This document shows, piece by piece, positions 44,337 through 55,198 of a stretch of DNA of 64,000 bases. The position numbers and the translations under genes are program-made. Location: positions 364,628,517 through 364,692,516 of the forward strand of contig NC_073303.1 in the NCBI RefSeq assembly GCF_027595985.1, in the 5' to 3' direction. This DNA is from Sorex araneus. Taxonomy: Eukaryota > Chordata > Mammalia > Eulipotyphla > Soricidae. Below the pieces are notes generated by a model, which worked only from the letters and a program-made list of their open reading frames with translations, made no database searches and was not told where the DNA came from. Numbering within the stretch: the stretch's first letter is position 1; every line of letters begins with the position of its first letter.

Positions 44337-44985
44337 GAAACTAGATTTTAAAAGACCTTTTGTAGTAAATAAGGGGAATAAAGGAGTTAAGGACTTGAGT
44401 TTGGAGAGCGGAGAGGTATGAGATGCAAATGTGATTGAAGAAAAAGGCTAATTTAATGGAAAGAGCTTAAAATGGTAGACAGTGAGAGGATAATGAAGGG
44501 ACTGAGATCCTTCAGAGAGTCCAGGAGGAGGCAGACTGAGCAGAAAAAGATGATCTTGCTCTTCCCCGACGTCTTGCTTGGGCTCCAGTGAGAGCTTAAT
44601 AAGTGCTAGTTGTGTTGTGCTGTTGATTCACTCAGTAAGTGCATATTGACCATCTGTGAAAGTCAATAACTACTCTGGGTGCTGGTAAACCACCTTGAAT
44701 CCCGGTGGAATGCAGGGGATTTGATTAAATTACAGAGGTTGGGGCTCACATCGATGAGCTGGTTTTACCTGTGGGGAATCGCAGCTTTGAGCGGAAAAGA
44801 TGAAGCCCTAAACAGCTCCACAAAGAAAGACGCGTTAGGCGCCAGGATGTAGGAAATGTAGTGAAAACAAGTTGGTAACAGGGAATCAGAGGTTTGGGAC
44901 AGAGTGCTTACAGCAGGGGAGCTGGCCCTCGAAGGGAATAGAGGCTAAAGAGAAAGTCTTTAAAAATGTTGGAGGGAAGAGGGGG
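44337..44985. other. WDR7 intron 1, no feature seen
   Basis: No repeat or coding signal recognised. Confidence 0.4.
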
Positions 44986-45152
44986 CTGGTACTGGAGCTA
45001 TAGTATTAGTGGGTAGGGCTCTTACTTTGCATGCAGCTGACCCAGTTCGATCCCTGGCACCCCGTGAGCCCAGTAGGGGTGATCCTTGAGAACAGGGACA
45101 GCAGTAAGCCCTGAGCTCTGACGGGAGTGCTCCCCCCCCCCCAAGCCCCCAC
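44986..45152 (+). mobile_element. Type A SINE, old
   Basis: GCTATAGTATTAGTGGGTAG head; C-run before the lost tail. Confidence 0.7.
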
Positions 45153-45179
45153 GACCGGTTTTCGTTTTCTGTCAGGGAG

Positions 45180-45345
45180 AGTTTTGGGTCACAGCTGGTG
45201 GTGGCTCATAGCATTCCTCTCTCTGTGCCCAGGGGTCATTCCTGGCAGTGTTTGGGGCACCGTATGTGGTGCCTGGATTGAACGGGGACTAGTGGGCAGC
45301 GAGGCAGATGCCTCACACACGCCCTGTGCTGTCTTTCCGGCCCCA
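45180..45345 (-). mobile_element. Type A SINE, old
   Basis: TTTTGGGTCACAGCTGGTGG start; ends GTCTTTCCGGCCCC. Confidence 0.75.
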
Positions 45346-45701
45346 AGAAGAAATTCTTGTTCAGTTTTCAGTGTTTCCTGCAACTCCATGTTGTGTGTGT
45401 CCCGCTGCTGCTGGGGAGGGCCAGGTGGCTTTGGGCCAGGGGAGGCAGCTTGGGGACTGGCCGTGTCACGTCCCTGAGACCAGCTTCCCTGCGTGGTGGC
45501 AGGAGGCAGCCAGGCACGGAGCAGACTGGGGAGTCTTTTCAGAAAGAAGGGCAAGGGGTCGGCTGTTGTGGTGGGTGGTCAGTGCAGTCTCCCCTGGTTT
45601 CACCTACTGTCCTCTACGCTAGGTTTTTTGGGAAGGACAAGATAAGAGAAACATTCTTCACATACTCAGAAGCCTTGGCCTAGAAATGTGTTGCTTTTAA
45701 C

Positions 45702-45892
45702 TTTTTATTTTATTTTATTTTATTTTTTTGCTTTTTGGGTCACACCGGCGATGCTCAGGGGTTGCTCCTGGCTCTGCACTCGGGAATCACTCCTGGCGGT
45801 GCTCGGGGGATCAGATGGGATGCTGGGGATCGAACCCAAGTCAGCCCTGTGCGAGGCAAATGCCCTAACCACTATACTATGGCTCCAGTCCG
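45702..45892 (-). mobile_element. Type A SINE, 1 of 3 in series
   Basis: (TTTTA)n tail; flanked by CTTTTAACTTT and GGCTTTAACG. Confidence 0.92.
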
Positions 45893-45901
45893 GCTTTAAC
45901 G

Positions 45902-46076
45902 TTTTTTTTTTTTTCATTTTGTGTCACACCCGGCGATACTCAGGGGTTACTGCTGGCTCTGCACTCAGGAGTTATTCCTGGCAGTGCTTGGGGGACCATA
46001 TGGGCGTGCTGGGGCGCGAACCCTGGTCAGCCATGTGCCAGGCAAACGCCCTACCCGCTGTGCTATTGCTCCAGCC
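45902..46076 (-). mobile_element. Type A SINE, 2 of 3 in series
   Basis: Flanked by CTTTAACG and GATTTTAAC; GGGCGTGCTGGGGCGC variant. Confidence 0.92.
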
Positions 46077-46086
46077 TGATTTTAAC

Positions 46087-46273
46087 TTTTTTTTTTTTTG
46101 CTTTTTGGGTCACACCCAGCGATGCTCAGGGGTCACTCCTGGCTCTGCAGTCAGGAATTACCCCTGGCTGTGCTCAGGGGACCATATGGGACGCTGGGAT
46201 TCGAACCTGGGTCGGCCGCATGCAAAGCAAACGCCCTACCCGCTGTGCTATCACTCCAGCCCCCCCCCCCCCC
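46087..46273 (-). mobile_element. Type A SINE, 3 of 3 in series
   Basis: Flanked by GATTTTAACTTTT on both sides (about 46078 and 46274); C14 run at the head end. Confidence 0.93.
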
Positions 46274-46275
46274 GA

Positions 46276-46794
46276 TTTTAACTTTTTAAAGTATTTTGTT
46301 TTATCGTGCCGAGAGTAGAATCCAGGACCTCACAAACCCAGGGCCTCGTGCCTCTTTCCGGGCTCCACCTCGGGCCCCTGAGCTCACAGGTTTTGAGCTC
46401 TGAATCCTTATTTATCTCATCTCCTGGCTGTTCCCGCCGGGTCCCTGGGGTCCGTCCCTCTGGTGCTGGGGAGCCCGGGAGGGGCCCGGGCGCCTGCTTG
46501 CACACTTGCCTCTGGGGCTGTCTTGGGGCCGGCCCCTCGGGAAGATGCACGCCGTTAAAGCAAAAGGGCCTCTCTGTTTATTGCGTGGCTTCTGAAACTC
46601 TCTTCTGGGAGTTAGTGAAATTGCTCAAGGTGGGAGAAAAACCTGAAGACCAAAGGTTTATCATGAGAACTGGAATTTTTGACCCAGTCTGTCTCTTTCT
46701 TCTCTTACTTTAGAGATAAGCTTTGCTGTCTGGTTCTGGGTCCAGTTTTCTCTCTCCTTAAAGATAAGCCTCCTGCCTGGATTGTTTGCTGGCT
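46276..46794. other. WDR7 intron 1, no clear feature
   Basis: 46300-46550 is GC-rich with a box-B-like word, probably an old SINE trace; nothing else recognised. Confidence 0.35.
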
Positions 46795-46932
46795 GGTGCT
46801 GGGCCCCGCCCAGCAGTGCCCAGGGGCGGTCAGCGGCCCGTGCTGCAGGGCGTGTGCCTGCTGGCGCTCCCGGGATTGAGGGACCAGGATCAAGCCCAAC
46901 GCTCCTTCCTGCATGCGCTAGTGGACTTTTGG
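46795..46932 (-). mobile_element. Old SINE
   Basis: GGCCCCGCCCAGCAGTGCCC start; head decayed. Confidence 0.5.
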
Positions 46933-46964
46933 GGTCAGTCTAGACGTAATATATTTTTGCTATT

Positions 46965-47053
46965 TTTTTTTCCTTTGGTGGTGCTGGGGATTGGATCCAG
47001 AGCCTCATGCCAGCCAGCCCTGTAACAACACGAAGATCTTATCCCCAGCCTGC
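46965..47053 (-). mobile_element. ID-like SINE
   Basis: GGTGGTGCTGGGGATTGGAT and a T-tract at its 3' side; tRNA-only. Confidence 0.5.
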
Positions 47054-47068
47054 AGAATTAGTCTACAT

Positions 47069-47299
47069 CCCATTGCTCATGTATTTTTTTCAAGTGGGCA
47101 CCAGTAACGCCTCTCATTGTGAGACTTGTTGTTACTGTTTTTGGCATATCAAATATGCTACGGGTAGCTTGCCAGGCTCTGCCATGCGGGCGCGATACTC
47201 TCAGTAGCTTGCCAGATCTCCGAGAGGGGCGGAGGAATCGAACACAGGTCAGCCGCTTGAAAGGCAAACGCCCTACCGCTGTGCTATTGCTCCAGCCCA
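47069..47299 (-). mobile_element. Type B SINE, 9-bp TSD
   Basis: TSD AGTCTACAT at 47060-47068 and 47300-47308. The tail octamers are lost; the copy starts at the CCCATTGCTCATG segment. Confidence 0.9.
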
Positions 47300-47311
47300 A
47301 GTCTACATATT

Positions 47312-47501
47312 TTCTTTTTTTTGGTCTTTTTCTTTCAGTTTTTGCATCTCACCCAGTTGTGCTCAGGGATTACTCCTGGCTCTGCACTCAGGAATTACTC
47401 CTGGAGGTGCTCAGGGGACCATATGGGTTGCTGAGGATCAAACTCTGGTCAGCCACATGCAAGGCAAGCGCCCTACCCATTGTGCTATCTCTCTGGCCCC
47501 T
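47312..47501 (-). mobile_element. Type A SINE
   Basis: Full body; head ends ATCTCTCTGGCCCC. Confidence 0.88.
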
Positions 47502-48140
47502 ATTCTAAATGTTTTCTGAGTGTGTAAGTGGGGATATATGTGTAGATACACATGTACTCTACCTCTTAAAAGACCCAACCGGGTATGTTCTACACTTTAC
47601 CTTTTTTTCCCTCTGTCTTTATTAGAGATGATTTCATATCGCCTGTGGCTGTGTTTCATTATGAGACCATCATATCCAAGTAATCCCCGATTGATGGCCA
47701 TTAACGGTCTTTCCAAGTAGCCTCTGTAAATCAGAGACATTTTCAAACATATAAAAATAGAATAATGTAATTATAACACTTGCATTAAAAAAAAAAGTCA
47801 CCAGCAACATTTGGTCTTACAGTTTGGGTTCCCTGGAGAGTAGACCTGAGCTGCAGCTTTGCAGCCAGTTTATTAGGGAGTGCTGTTCGTGTTAACGCCT
47901 CGAGAAGGGAGGTAGCTTGGGGGAGCAGCGGGAGATGAGCCCTGTGGGGAATGCAGGGTCAGAGCAGTTCTGCCTTGACGGGGGGCGGGGGGGGGGGGGC
48001 TGGTGTTTTTATTCCGGAGTCTGATGAATCACGGTCTGGGCTCTTGATGGAGGGGCGCAGGCAGGGGCTTTGATGAGGCCTCTCTTAGGTCCTCTATTTA
48101 TTCCTGGAGAAAATCTCTGCTTGTCCTATCTTGTCATCCT
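47502..48140. other. WDR7 intron 1; contains a G-run
   Basis: A 20-base tract with a single C (47980-47999) could form a G-quadruplex; no other feature. Confidence 0.5.
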
Positions 48141-48153
48141 GCCTCTGTCTCAC

Positions 48154-48347
48154 TGTCATCCCGTTGCTCATCGATTTGTTCGAGTGGGCCCAGTAACGTC
48201 TCTCATGGAGAGACTTACTGTTACTGTTTTTAGCATATCCAATATGCACGGGTAGCTTGCCAGGCTCTCTGAGAGGGACGGAGGAATTGAACTCGGGTCG
48301 GCCGCGTGAAAGGCGAACGCCCAACCGCTGTGCTATCGCTCCAGCCC
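48154..48347 (-). mobile_element. Type B SINE, short subtype, 13-bp TSD
   Basis: TSD GCCTCTGTCTCAC at 48141-48153 and 48348-48360. It has a single GTAGCTTGCCAGGCTC block, like the copy at 37119. Confidence 0.94.
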
Positions 48348-48360
48348 GCCTCTGTCTCAC

Positions 48361-49676
48361 CCTTTCTAATACTTCTCAGCCCTACTCCAGTCTCCTTCTC
48401 CCCTATGCCACGGAGCCCACGTGTATTATCATTTGGGGTGTGTGTGTGTGTTTGTGGGGCCAAACCCAGGAGTATTTGGGGGCTCTAGCTACAGTGCTCA
48501 GGCGGGATTCCGGCTGCTTGGTGAGCCGTGTCACGTGCTGGTGGCCAGACACCCTTCCTCCCTTGCTCGGAGCCGTGTCCTCCCCCCCCCCCCCCCCGCG
48601 TCCTCGGTCCAGATGTCTGACCAATCTATTCATACCATCTATTCATACCTACTCCAGTGTACCAAAGTAAAATCCCGATTCACCAGAATAACTGGGAAGT
48701 GAAGTTTACTGACTAGTGGAAATGTGTCAAAGCGAGCAAAAAGAGCCTGCTAATTATGGGGGGGTTGCAGAGGGCCTTGGGGGCAGCGTACTTGCTGGGA
48801 CTAGGACAGTGTTTGGTTCCCCCATCCCCCCATCAAGTGCGCCCCTCACAGCATCTCCAAGGAATGGGGGTCGGGTGGGGCTGAGGGGAAGCAGGCACGC
48901 TCCACGGGGGTGCCAAGGTGACCCCAGTGCCCAGTCCCCTCATTTTAATATGAGTCACACCCGGGGTGGAGGTTCCACCTGCAGGTGAAGCCGGGGGTTT
49001 GTCCGTTCCACCATGACTGGATTGACTGATACGGGCCAAGGATTACTGCATTTCTGCTGTTCCTACAGGCACTTTATTTTTGTTCAGTTCGCTGGTGCCC
49101 TTTTATAAAAAGATTGCCTTGGATGTGATTTTTTCTGAGATTGGTTATGCCTTGGTTCCTCTTTGGCATCACTTCTTTCTTTTATCTCCTCCTCAATCAC
49201 TCTGCTAGGAAAGAAGCGATTGTTTTTGTTGTCTTTTTACCTCTGCCCTCCCAGGCTTCGTCAAATGCCAGGATTTAGTGGCTCTCTTCTGTAACATCTT
49301 CTCTCTTTTGCTTTCAAAACTGTCGCCATTATAGCTGAGCTTATGACTGTGTGCCCAGCTCAGGGCACCCAGTGGTGTATTTGTCTTCTTTCCTTTCTGT
49401 GTTAATCTCGGTGTCTGCTACTGCCAGTAGATCTAGCATCTTGCTTCTCCCCTTAGATGTGTGGGGCCATATCTCCTTGTGGGGCTGTGCAGTCTGTTAC
49501 CATCTGGTTCTGCTTCAGACCAGTGTGAAGACTGGTGAGCTGTGAGCCTTTTTCCTTCCCCAAACCTGTTGTCAGTAGATTCTGGTCAAGTATGGGATAA
49601 TTTAGTGTATTGTAGTATTGTAGTTCCTCTCCTTTCCATAGAGGGGTTTTTGCTCTCTGAAACTGCTTTTTTTTTC
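48361..49676. other. WDR7 intron 1, mostly unassigned
   Basis: 48440-48580 is a probable old SINE trace. C16 run at 48582-48597. A possible SINE scrap at 48760-48840. The rest is unassigned. Confidence 0.4.
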
Positions 49677-49857
49677 TTCTCTTTCTTTCTTTTTTTGTTT
49701 TCGAGTCACACCTGGCTATGCTCAAGTGTTACTTCTGGTTCTGCACTCAGAAATCATTCCTCGCAGTGCTCAGGGAACCAGGTTCATACGGGGTGTGGGG
49801 GATCAATCCTGGGTGGATGGATTGCACAGCAGACACCTACCTGCTGTGAAAAAGGCT
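49677..49857 (-). mobile_element. Type A SINE, old
   Basis: GAGTCACACCTGGCTATGCT; head decayed after GATCAATCCTGGG. Confidence 0.75.
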
Positions 49858-49888
49858 TTGCCCCTTGGAAAAAGTGCTTTATTTTTTC

Positions 49889-50066
49889 TGGGCTAGAGAG
49901 AAAACTCAATGTGCCTAGTGTGAGCTTCACATATAGAAGGTCTGGGTTTGATCCTTGGCATCGCATGTAGTGCGCCGAGCGTGACCAGGAGTAATTCCTG
50001 AGCACTGAGCCAGGAGTAGCATTGAGTACCACTAAATGTGGTCCCAAAACAAGAGCAAAAAAAAGT
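49889..50066 (+). mobile_element. Type A SINE, old
   Basis: GGGTTTGATCCTTGGCATCG box B; A-rich end. Confidence 0.75.
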
Positions 50067-50093
50067 TTTTTCTTTTATCTTTGGAGGGCCTTT

Positions 50094-50284
50094 TTTTTTT
50101 TTTTTTTTTTTTTTTTGCTTTTTGGGTCACCCCCGGCAATGCATGGGGGTTACTCCTGGCTCTGCACTCAGGAATTACTCCTGGCGGTGCTCGGGGAACC
50201 ATATGGGATGCTGGGAACCAAACCCGGGTCGGCCGCATGCAAGGCAAACACTCTACCCGCTATGCTATCACTCCAGCCCCATGG
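50094..50284 (-). mobile_element. Type A SINE, young, 8-bp TSD
   Basis: TSD GGGCCTTT at 50086-50093 and 50285-50292; T26 tail. Confidence 0.93.
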
Positions 50285-50627
50285 GGGCCTTTAAGTACAT
50301 AAGCCCTGTATTTAAGCCCATGTAACATTTTTTTCAACTTGTGTCTAATGCCAACTTTTGTTTTATTTCTAAAATTGCTTCACTGTTAGGCTAGGAGTGT
50401 GTAATACTCTTCTTAATAAAGTTATGTAGAGTGGAGTTGATATATTTGCCAATAGTTGTTTGACAAGATGAACAATAACACTTTTATACAGTTGGCAGAA
50501 TGTAAACAGAAGTTATTGCCCTGTTGAAGAGTCCAACCTTCTTAAGTGTTCAGTGACAGCACTGGAAGAAGCCAGCAAATGGGGAAGAAGAATGTCAAGT
50601 AGCAAAAAAATTTCTGTTTTGAAGGGG

Positions 50628-50789
50628 GGGATTTGAGGCCATACCTGGCAGTGCTCATGGGCTACTCTTGACTCTGCTTGAAGTCACCCCTAGGGGTGCT
50701 CAGGGGACTATTTACAGTGCTAGAGATTCAGACTGGGGATAACTGCACGCACGGTAGGCGCCTTAGCTCTGGTACTGCCTCTCCAATCC
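50628..50789 (-). mobile_element. Type A SINE, old
   Basis: GAGGCCATACCTGGCAGTGC; ends CTCTCCAATCCT. Confidence 0.75.
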
Positions 50790-50799
50790 TGTATTTTTA

Positions 50800-50957
50800 A
50801 AAAGTTTTTGGGCCACATCTGGTGATGCTCAGAGGGCTACACCTGGCTCTGCACTCAGGAATTACTCCTGGTGGTCCTCGGGGAGCCTTGGGGGATGCTG
50901 GGGATCTAACTGGATCTAAAACAGGGACTCTACCCACTATACTATCTTTCCAACCCC
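50800..50957 (-). mobile_element. Type A SINE, GTATTTTTA TSD
   Basis: TSD GTATTTTTA at about 50791-50799 and 50958-50966. Confidence 0.87.
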
Positions 50958-50974
50958 GTATTTTTAGTTTAGGT

Positions 50975-51108
50975 AGGTTTTTGGACCACACCCAGTGATG
51001 CTCAGGGCTTAAATAGCGCTCAGGTGATCAGATAGGATATCGGGAACTGGACTGGGATGGCCGTGTGTGAGGCAAAGGTCCTACACGCTGTACTTCGCTC
51101 TGACTCCT
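50975..51108 (-). mobile_element. Type A SINE, deleted body
   Basis: TTTTTGGACCACACCCAGTG; lacks the CTGCACTCAGG block. Third in a row. Confidence 0.75.
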
Positions 51109-51517
51109 GTTTTGATGTTTTTTAACTGGGTATTTATTGAAACTCTGCCGTTGCTAGCTACCAGTTGCGTTTCTTGTATGGTTTCTCTTAATCTTTACGA
51201 AACCTTCTAAGCGTGCCAGATCCTGGCAGCTGGCCCAGCAGGGACTCGGGGGTGTGCAGTTGGCCGTCTTTCCAGATGGAGGACCTGAGGCCCACAGGGG
51301 TGACTTCTAGAGGATTCTATACGAGAGCCGAGGTTTGCATATAGATCTTTCCATTGTAAGTTCAGTGTCCTTTCAGTCATTATCTTTATGGCTGCTGACC
51401 CAAGTACAGTTTTACTTTTATGTTTGCCTGAGCGTGAAGGTAAAATTAGGTGAAACACAAATATAAGAAGTTAAAGTAATATAGGAAATTAAAGTATTAA
51501 AAAGTGATGACTTGTTC
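51109..51517. other. WDR7 intron 1, no feature seen
   Basis: No repeat or coding signal recognised. Confidence 0.4.
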
Positions 51518-51695
51518 TTGTTTTTTTTTTCTTTTTGACTCGTCTGGCGATGCTCAGGGATTACTCCTGGCTCTGTGCTCAGGGATTACTACTCTGGGCG
51601 GGCGCAGGGGGCCATATGGGCTGCTAGGAATTGAACCCAGGTCAGCAGCATGCAAGGCAGGCTCCCGACCCACTGCACTATTTCTCCCACCCCCA
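51518..51695 (-). mobile_element. Type A SINE
   Basis: CTCGTCTGGCGATGCTCAGG; ends TATTTCTCCCACCCCC. Confidence 0.85.
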
Positions 51696-51778
51696 GATTC
51701 CTGCTCTTTATGATTTGATGGGTTTTTTTTTTTTTTGAGTTAAACATGACTCAAAACTAATTTTACAAATCGGTCATT

Positions 51779-51929
51779 GTTGTTGTTTTGGTTTTGGTTT
51801 GGGGACATTGTCTGGCCGTGTTCTGGGCTTCCCGGCGGGGCTGGGGGCAGCAGATGCAGTGCTGGGGGTTGGACCCCAGAGGGCTGACCAAGGCGGGCAC
51901 CTTCTCCTCTGTACTCTCTCTCTGGCCCT
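51779..51929 (-). mobile_element. Type A SINE, old
   Basis: GGGGACATTGTCTGGCCGTG; ends CTCTCTCTGGCCCT. Confidence 0.65.
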
Positions 51930-52023
51930 GCAGAATAACTCTCGATGCCATAAGCAAGCTTTGGAAATGACATGAAACTCATGACACTCATGAGTATATG
52001 AGCAGTAGAACCTAGAACTCTTG

Positions 52024-52165
52024 GTTTTTCTCTTGGTTTTGGGCCATACCTGGCCGTGCTCCTGGCTCTGCGTTCAGGGAGGGTTCCTGGTGGGTCTCAG
52101 GGGGCCATATGGCCTGACAGGGATCCAAGCCGCTGGCCGCCTGCGAGCCTACTCACTGAGCCCCT
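52024..52165 (-). mobile_element. Type A SINE, old
   Basis: TTTTGGGCCATACCTGGCCG; head shortened. Confidence 0.7.
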
Positions 52166-52187
52166 GAAATTGGACCCTGAAGTTTCG

Positions 52188-52348
52188 TGTTTGGTTCTGG
52201 GGCTGTGCCAGCTGGTACTGTTGTGGGGGCTGGGGGCGCTATTGCCAGCCTCGTGTTGGGGGTTGCTCCTGGCAGTGCTTAGGGGGCCATGTGGTGCCAG
52301 GGACCCTCCCCCCGCCCCCGGGGCAAAGTCTGCGTTCCAGCCCCCTGG
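52188..52348 (-). mobile_element. Type A SINE, very old
   Basis: TTGCTCCTGGCAGTGCTTAG is the clearest block. Confidence 0.5.
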
Positions 52349-52487
52349 GCTCTGCCTCCAGGCCTTGACTCCAAAGTTTTATTAACATTTTGGTTTGCTA
52401 GTACCTAAATGTAATTTAGAGTTAGATTTTGGTAGAAACAGGAGTGAAAACGGACTGTATCTAATAGTTTAAAAAGCATCAGGTCTT

Positions 52488-52664
52488 AGGGCTGGAGTGA
52501 TAGCACAGCAGGTAGGGTGTTTGCCTTGCACGCGGCCGACCCGGGTTCTATTCCCAGCATCCCATATGGTCCCCTGAGCATGGCCAGGAGTAATTCCTGA
52601 GTGCATGAGCCAGGAGTAACCCCTGTGCAATGTCGGGTGTGACCCAAAAAAAAAAAAAAAGAAG
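52488..52664 (+). mobile_element. Type A SINE, young, 14-bp TSD
   Basis: TSD AAGCATCAGGTCTT at 52474-52487 and 52665-52678. CATG subtype (GAGTGCATGAGCCAGG). Confidence 0.95.
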
Positions 52665-52863
52665 AAGCATCAGGTCTTCGAACATATCTATTTATAACGC
52701 TAAGGTTTGGAAGCTAACAGTTTCCTTTAATATATTATTAATGTGCAAATTATGAGCACATACATAATATTTTGGAGACTTATACTTTGATTTAATATCT
52801 CTCAAGTTTAATACTATTTCAGATTAATCATTTAATTGAATTTTGCTTTGGTTCTCTCTTTTT

Positions 52864-52971
52864 AAATTTTTTTTGTTTTTGGGCCACACCTAGCAGTGCT
52901 TAGGAATTACTTCTGGCAGTGCCCTGGGACCATATGGGATGCCTTCTTAGAGGCAAGCATTGTAAGCCCTG
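52864..52971 (-). mobile_element. Type A SINE, head lost
   Basis: TTTTTGGGCCACACCTAGCA to GACCATATGGGATGCC. Confidence 0.75.
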
Positions 52972-53128
52972 TGAGCCTTTACTTCGCATTTGGTGAGCTT
53001 CTCTATGGTTCCACTCTCATTCTATCCACAGCGGTGAATTTCCATGCCCTGGGAAAGATACAGTGACACTCTTTACCACTGTTTCCTAAGGGAGAATCAC
53101 TTTATGGGTGATTCATTAGTTTGAGGTC

Positions 53129-53690
53129 ATGTTCCTTGGACAGAACAGTGGTGGTGGGTTGAATCCTGTTTCCCTAAAATTCACCTGCGTTTCAGGTTTT
53201 AACCTCCAGTACCTCGGGATTTGGCTTGGCTCACAGATGGCCCATCGACTGGGGTCATCGTGGCAGGCTCTGATCAGGGATGGCCGATGTCCTTATGGAA
53301 TGGGGGACATTTGGAGACATGCCTCTACAGAGAAGTCCACGAGCATGAAGCTGACTCCTGTGAGCCACAGGAAGGGGCGGGACAAACCCTTCCCTTTCAA
53401 CCCTCCGCACACCTTGGCTTCCTGTACCTGCTCTCTAGAACGAGCGCCCATACGTTTTGTTGTCTGAGTCACTCTGGTGAGACACCACAGGCCTTGCTCA
53501 GACCCTCGTCACCTGAGCGAGAGCTCCTCGTCCAGGCCCCGTGGCTGGCTGCTCTCGGTCTGTGAGGCTGTGGGGACTGGTTTGGTCCTGAATCTTGTCA
53601 TCCTTGTAGCCTCTGGAGAAGCTGTGTTCAAAGCCGATGTCTTTCCTAGTGGTGTGGACTATACCCGCATCCCCTTGTAGCTATGAGACG
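53129..53690 (+). mobile_element. Old mammalian repeat, family not assigned
   Basis: GTTGAATCCTGTTTCCCTAA, TAACCTCCAGTACCTCGGG, GATGTCCTTATGGAATGGG and CACACCTTGGCTTC keep the order of a common mammal-wide repeat I cannot name safely. The ORFs here are not genes. Confidence 0.5.
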
Positions 53691-54194
53691 CTTTGTTCTG
53701 TCAGGTTTCTTCCTTCAGGTGCCTTGGCCCTTGGATGCCAGAATGTTCTTTCCCATTGCCTCAGAGCCAGCCCATCTCCCTGTGGCACATGCATTCCTGA
53801 GCTCTGACCCTCTGTGATCTGCGTCTCTGCCAGCCAGGCGGCATGCATTGGACACGAGTCCTCAAATATCTGGAGAAAGCGTTTTCTTTCCAGCTGTCGC
53901 CATATTGCGTTCCATGCTGTGAATTTACTTAATCAAGAGAAATCTCTTTGCGGAGCTGAGTTTAAAACTGAACGCTTGATGCCATGGAAAAATGAATTCC
54001 CTCCAGGGTCTCTTTCTGAGGGAGTCACTATTGCCTGTGTGTTCAGTGAGGGTCAGAGCAGACCACACTGGTTAACATCAGTGCTTCCTTTCCTTCCCCA
54101 GTACCAAGATAGTAAGGTGGCAGCATTTATTGATGTCACGATAGTGAAATGGTGAGCACGACACTAGTTTTAGAATATAAAGTGACCTCACAAT
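53691..54194. other. WDR7 intron 1, no feature seen
   Basis: An open frame at 53814-54155 has no recognisable homology; nothing else. Confidence 0.4.
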
Positions 54195-54235
54195 CTATTC
54201 TATTCTGTTCTGTTCTGTTCTGTTCTATTCTATTC
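54195..54235. repeat. (TTCTR)8 pentanucleotide repeat
   Basis: TTCTA units at both ends with TTCTG units in the middle. Confidence 0.9.
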
Positions 54236-54379
54236 ATCTATCAATCTAAAAGTCTATCCCTTTTAGTGGTAGCAAAATAATAACATTTATATTTTTATTT
54301 TTTTAATGAGAGGGTAATCAAATGAATGACAGTCATGCATTTGTTTCAAGAATGCCAGGAGCTTAAAGAAAAGACTTTG

Positions 54380-54505
54380 GGAATGTGACTGGGATGGTAG
54401 AGCACAGGGTGTGCATTTTGAGCCTCTGTCATGGTTTGGTCTCCTGAGCACTGCAGGGGGTAGGCCCTTCCCCTCCACCCTACTATCCCGCCCTCTCAAA
54501 AAATT
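54380..54505 (+). mobile_element. Old SINE fragment
   Basis: ATGGTAGAGCACAGGGTG head and CTCCTGAGCACTGCAGG body. Confidence 0.5.
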
Positions 54506-54569
54506 TCAGAAAAAAAAAGAAAGAGAAAGGAGATTGTCTTTTCTAGGAATAAGACTGGTTGTCAAACTC

Positions 54570-54730
54570 GTTTTAGTTTTTTGGGGACACATTGGGTGGT
54601 GAGGGCTTACTCCTGACCCTGTGCCCAGGGATCATGCCCTCCTGGGGGGCCATAAGGGTGCTGGGGTTCTAACCCGTGTCGGTGTGTGCAAGGCACGTGC
54701 CCTCCTAGCAGTGCTGTCTCTCCCACCCTC
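54570..54730 (-). mobile_element. Type A SINE, old
   Basis: TTTTGGGGACACATTGGGTG; GTGCAAGGCACGTGCCC head. Confidence 0.7.
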
Positions 54731-55034
54731 CAACTAATTTCTTTCACAGAAAGCAACTATTCTTTTAAGTGTTCCTGAAAATTTTTCAGGGCAGCCTTCA
54801 AGGTATACAAGCATAGATACATACTGTTTTATGTCACTTAAAAATCTTGGGCAGAAAAATAAATCACTGCAGTGCCACTTTCTTTGGGTTTCCCATCTGT
54901 TAAGCCTACAGGTGACTCTTGCGTCCCCTAAGATCTGGAAGAAACTTCTGTCTTCTCCGGGACCCTCTCTGACTCTCAGGCCTTATTTCCAACTTGTCTG
55001 AACTGTAGCCACTGGACGTCTCCTATTAGTGTCA

Positions 55035-55148
55035 TTGTGGTGGGGAACACTCCTGGCGGTGCCTGGCAACCACAGGCCCATTGGTGCATGGGCCCGAAGG
55101 GCCAGGTTCCTACCCAGGCACTGTGCAAGCTTTGCCACACTCCCAGCC
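55035..55148 (-). mobile_element. Old SINE fragment
   Basis: ACTCCTGGCGGTGCCTGGCA; the head is faint. Confidence 0.5.
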
Positions 55149-55198
55149 TCACATTCAGACTCTTCACCAGAAATAAATTTTTTATTATGCACAATTGG

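Noticed and set aside
45688-46281. 197-codon plus-strand open frame
   Set aside because: It is made of three antisense SINE copies in a row; no independent protein signal.
53814-54155. 113-codon plus-strand open frame in WDR7 intron 1
   Set aside because: No homology recognised and no splice-site or promoter support.
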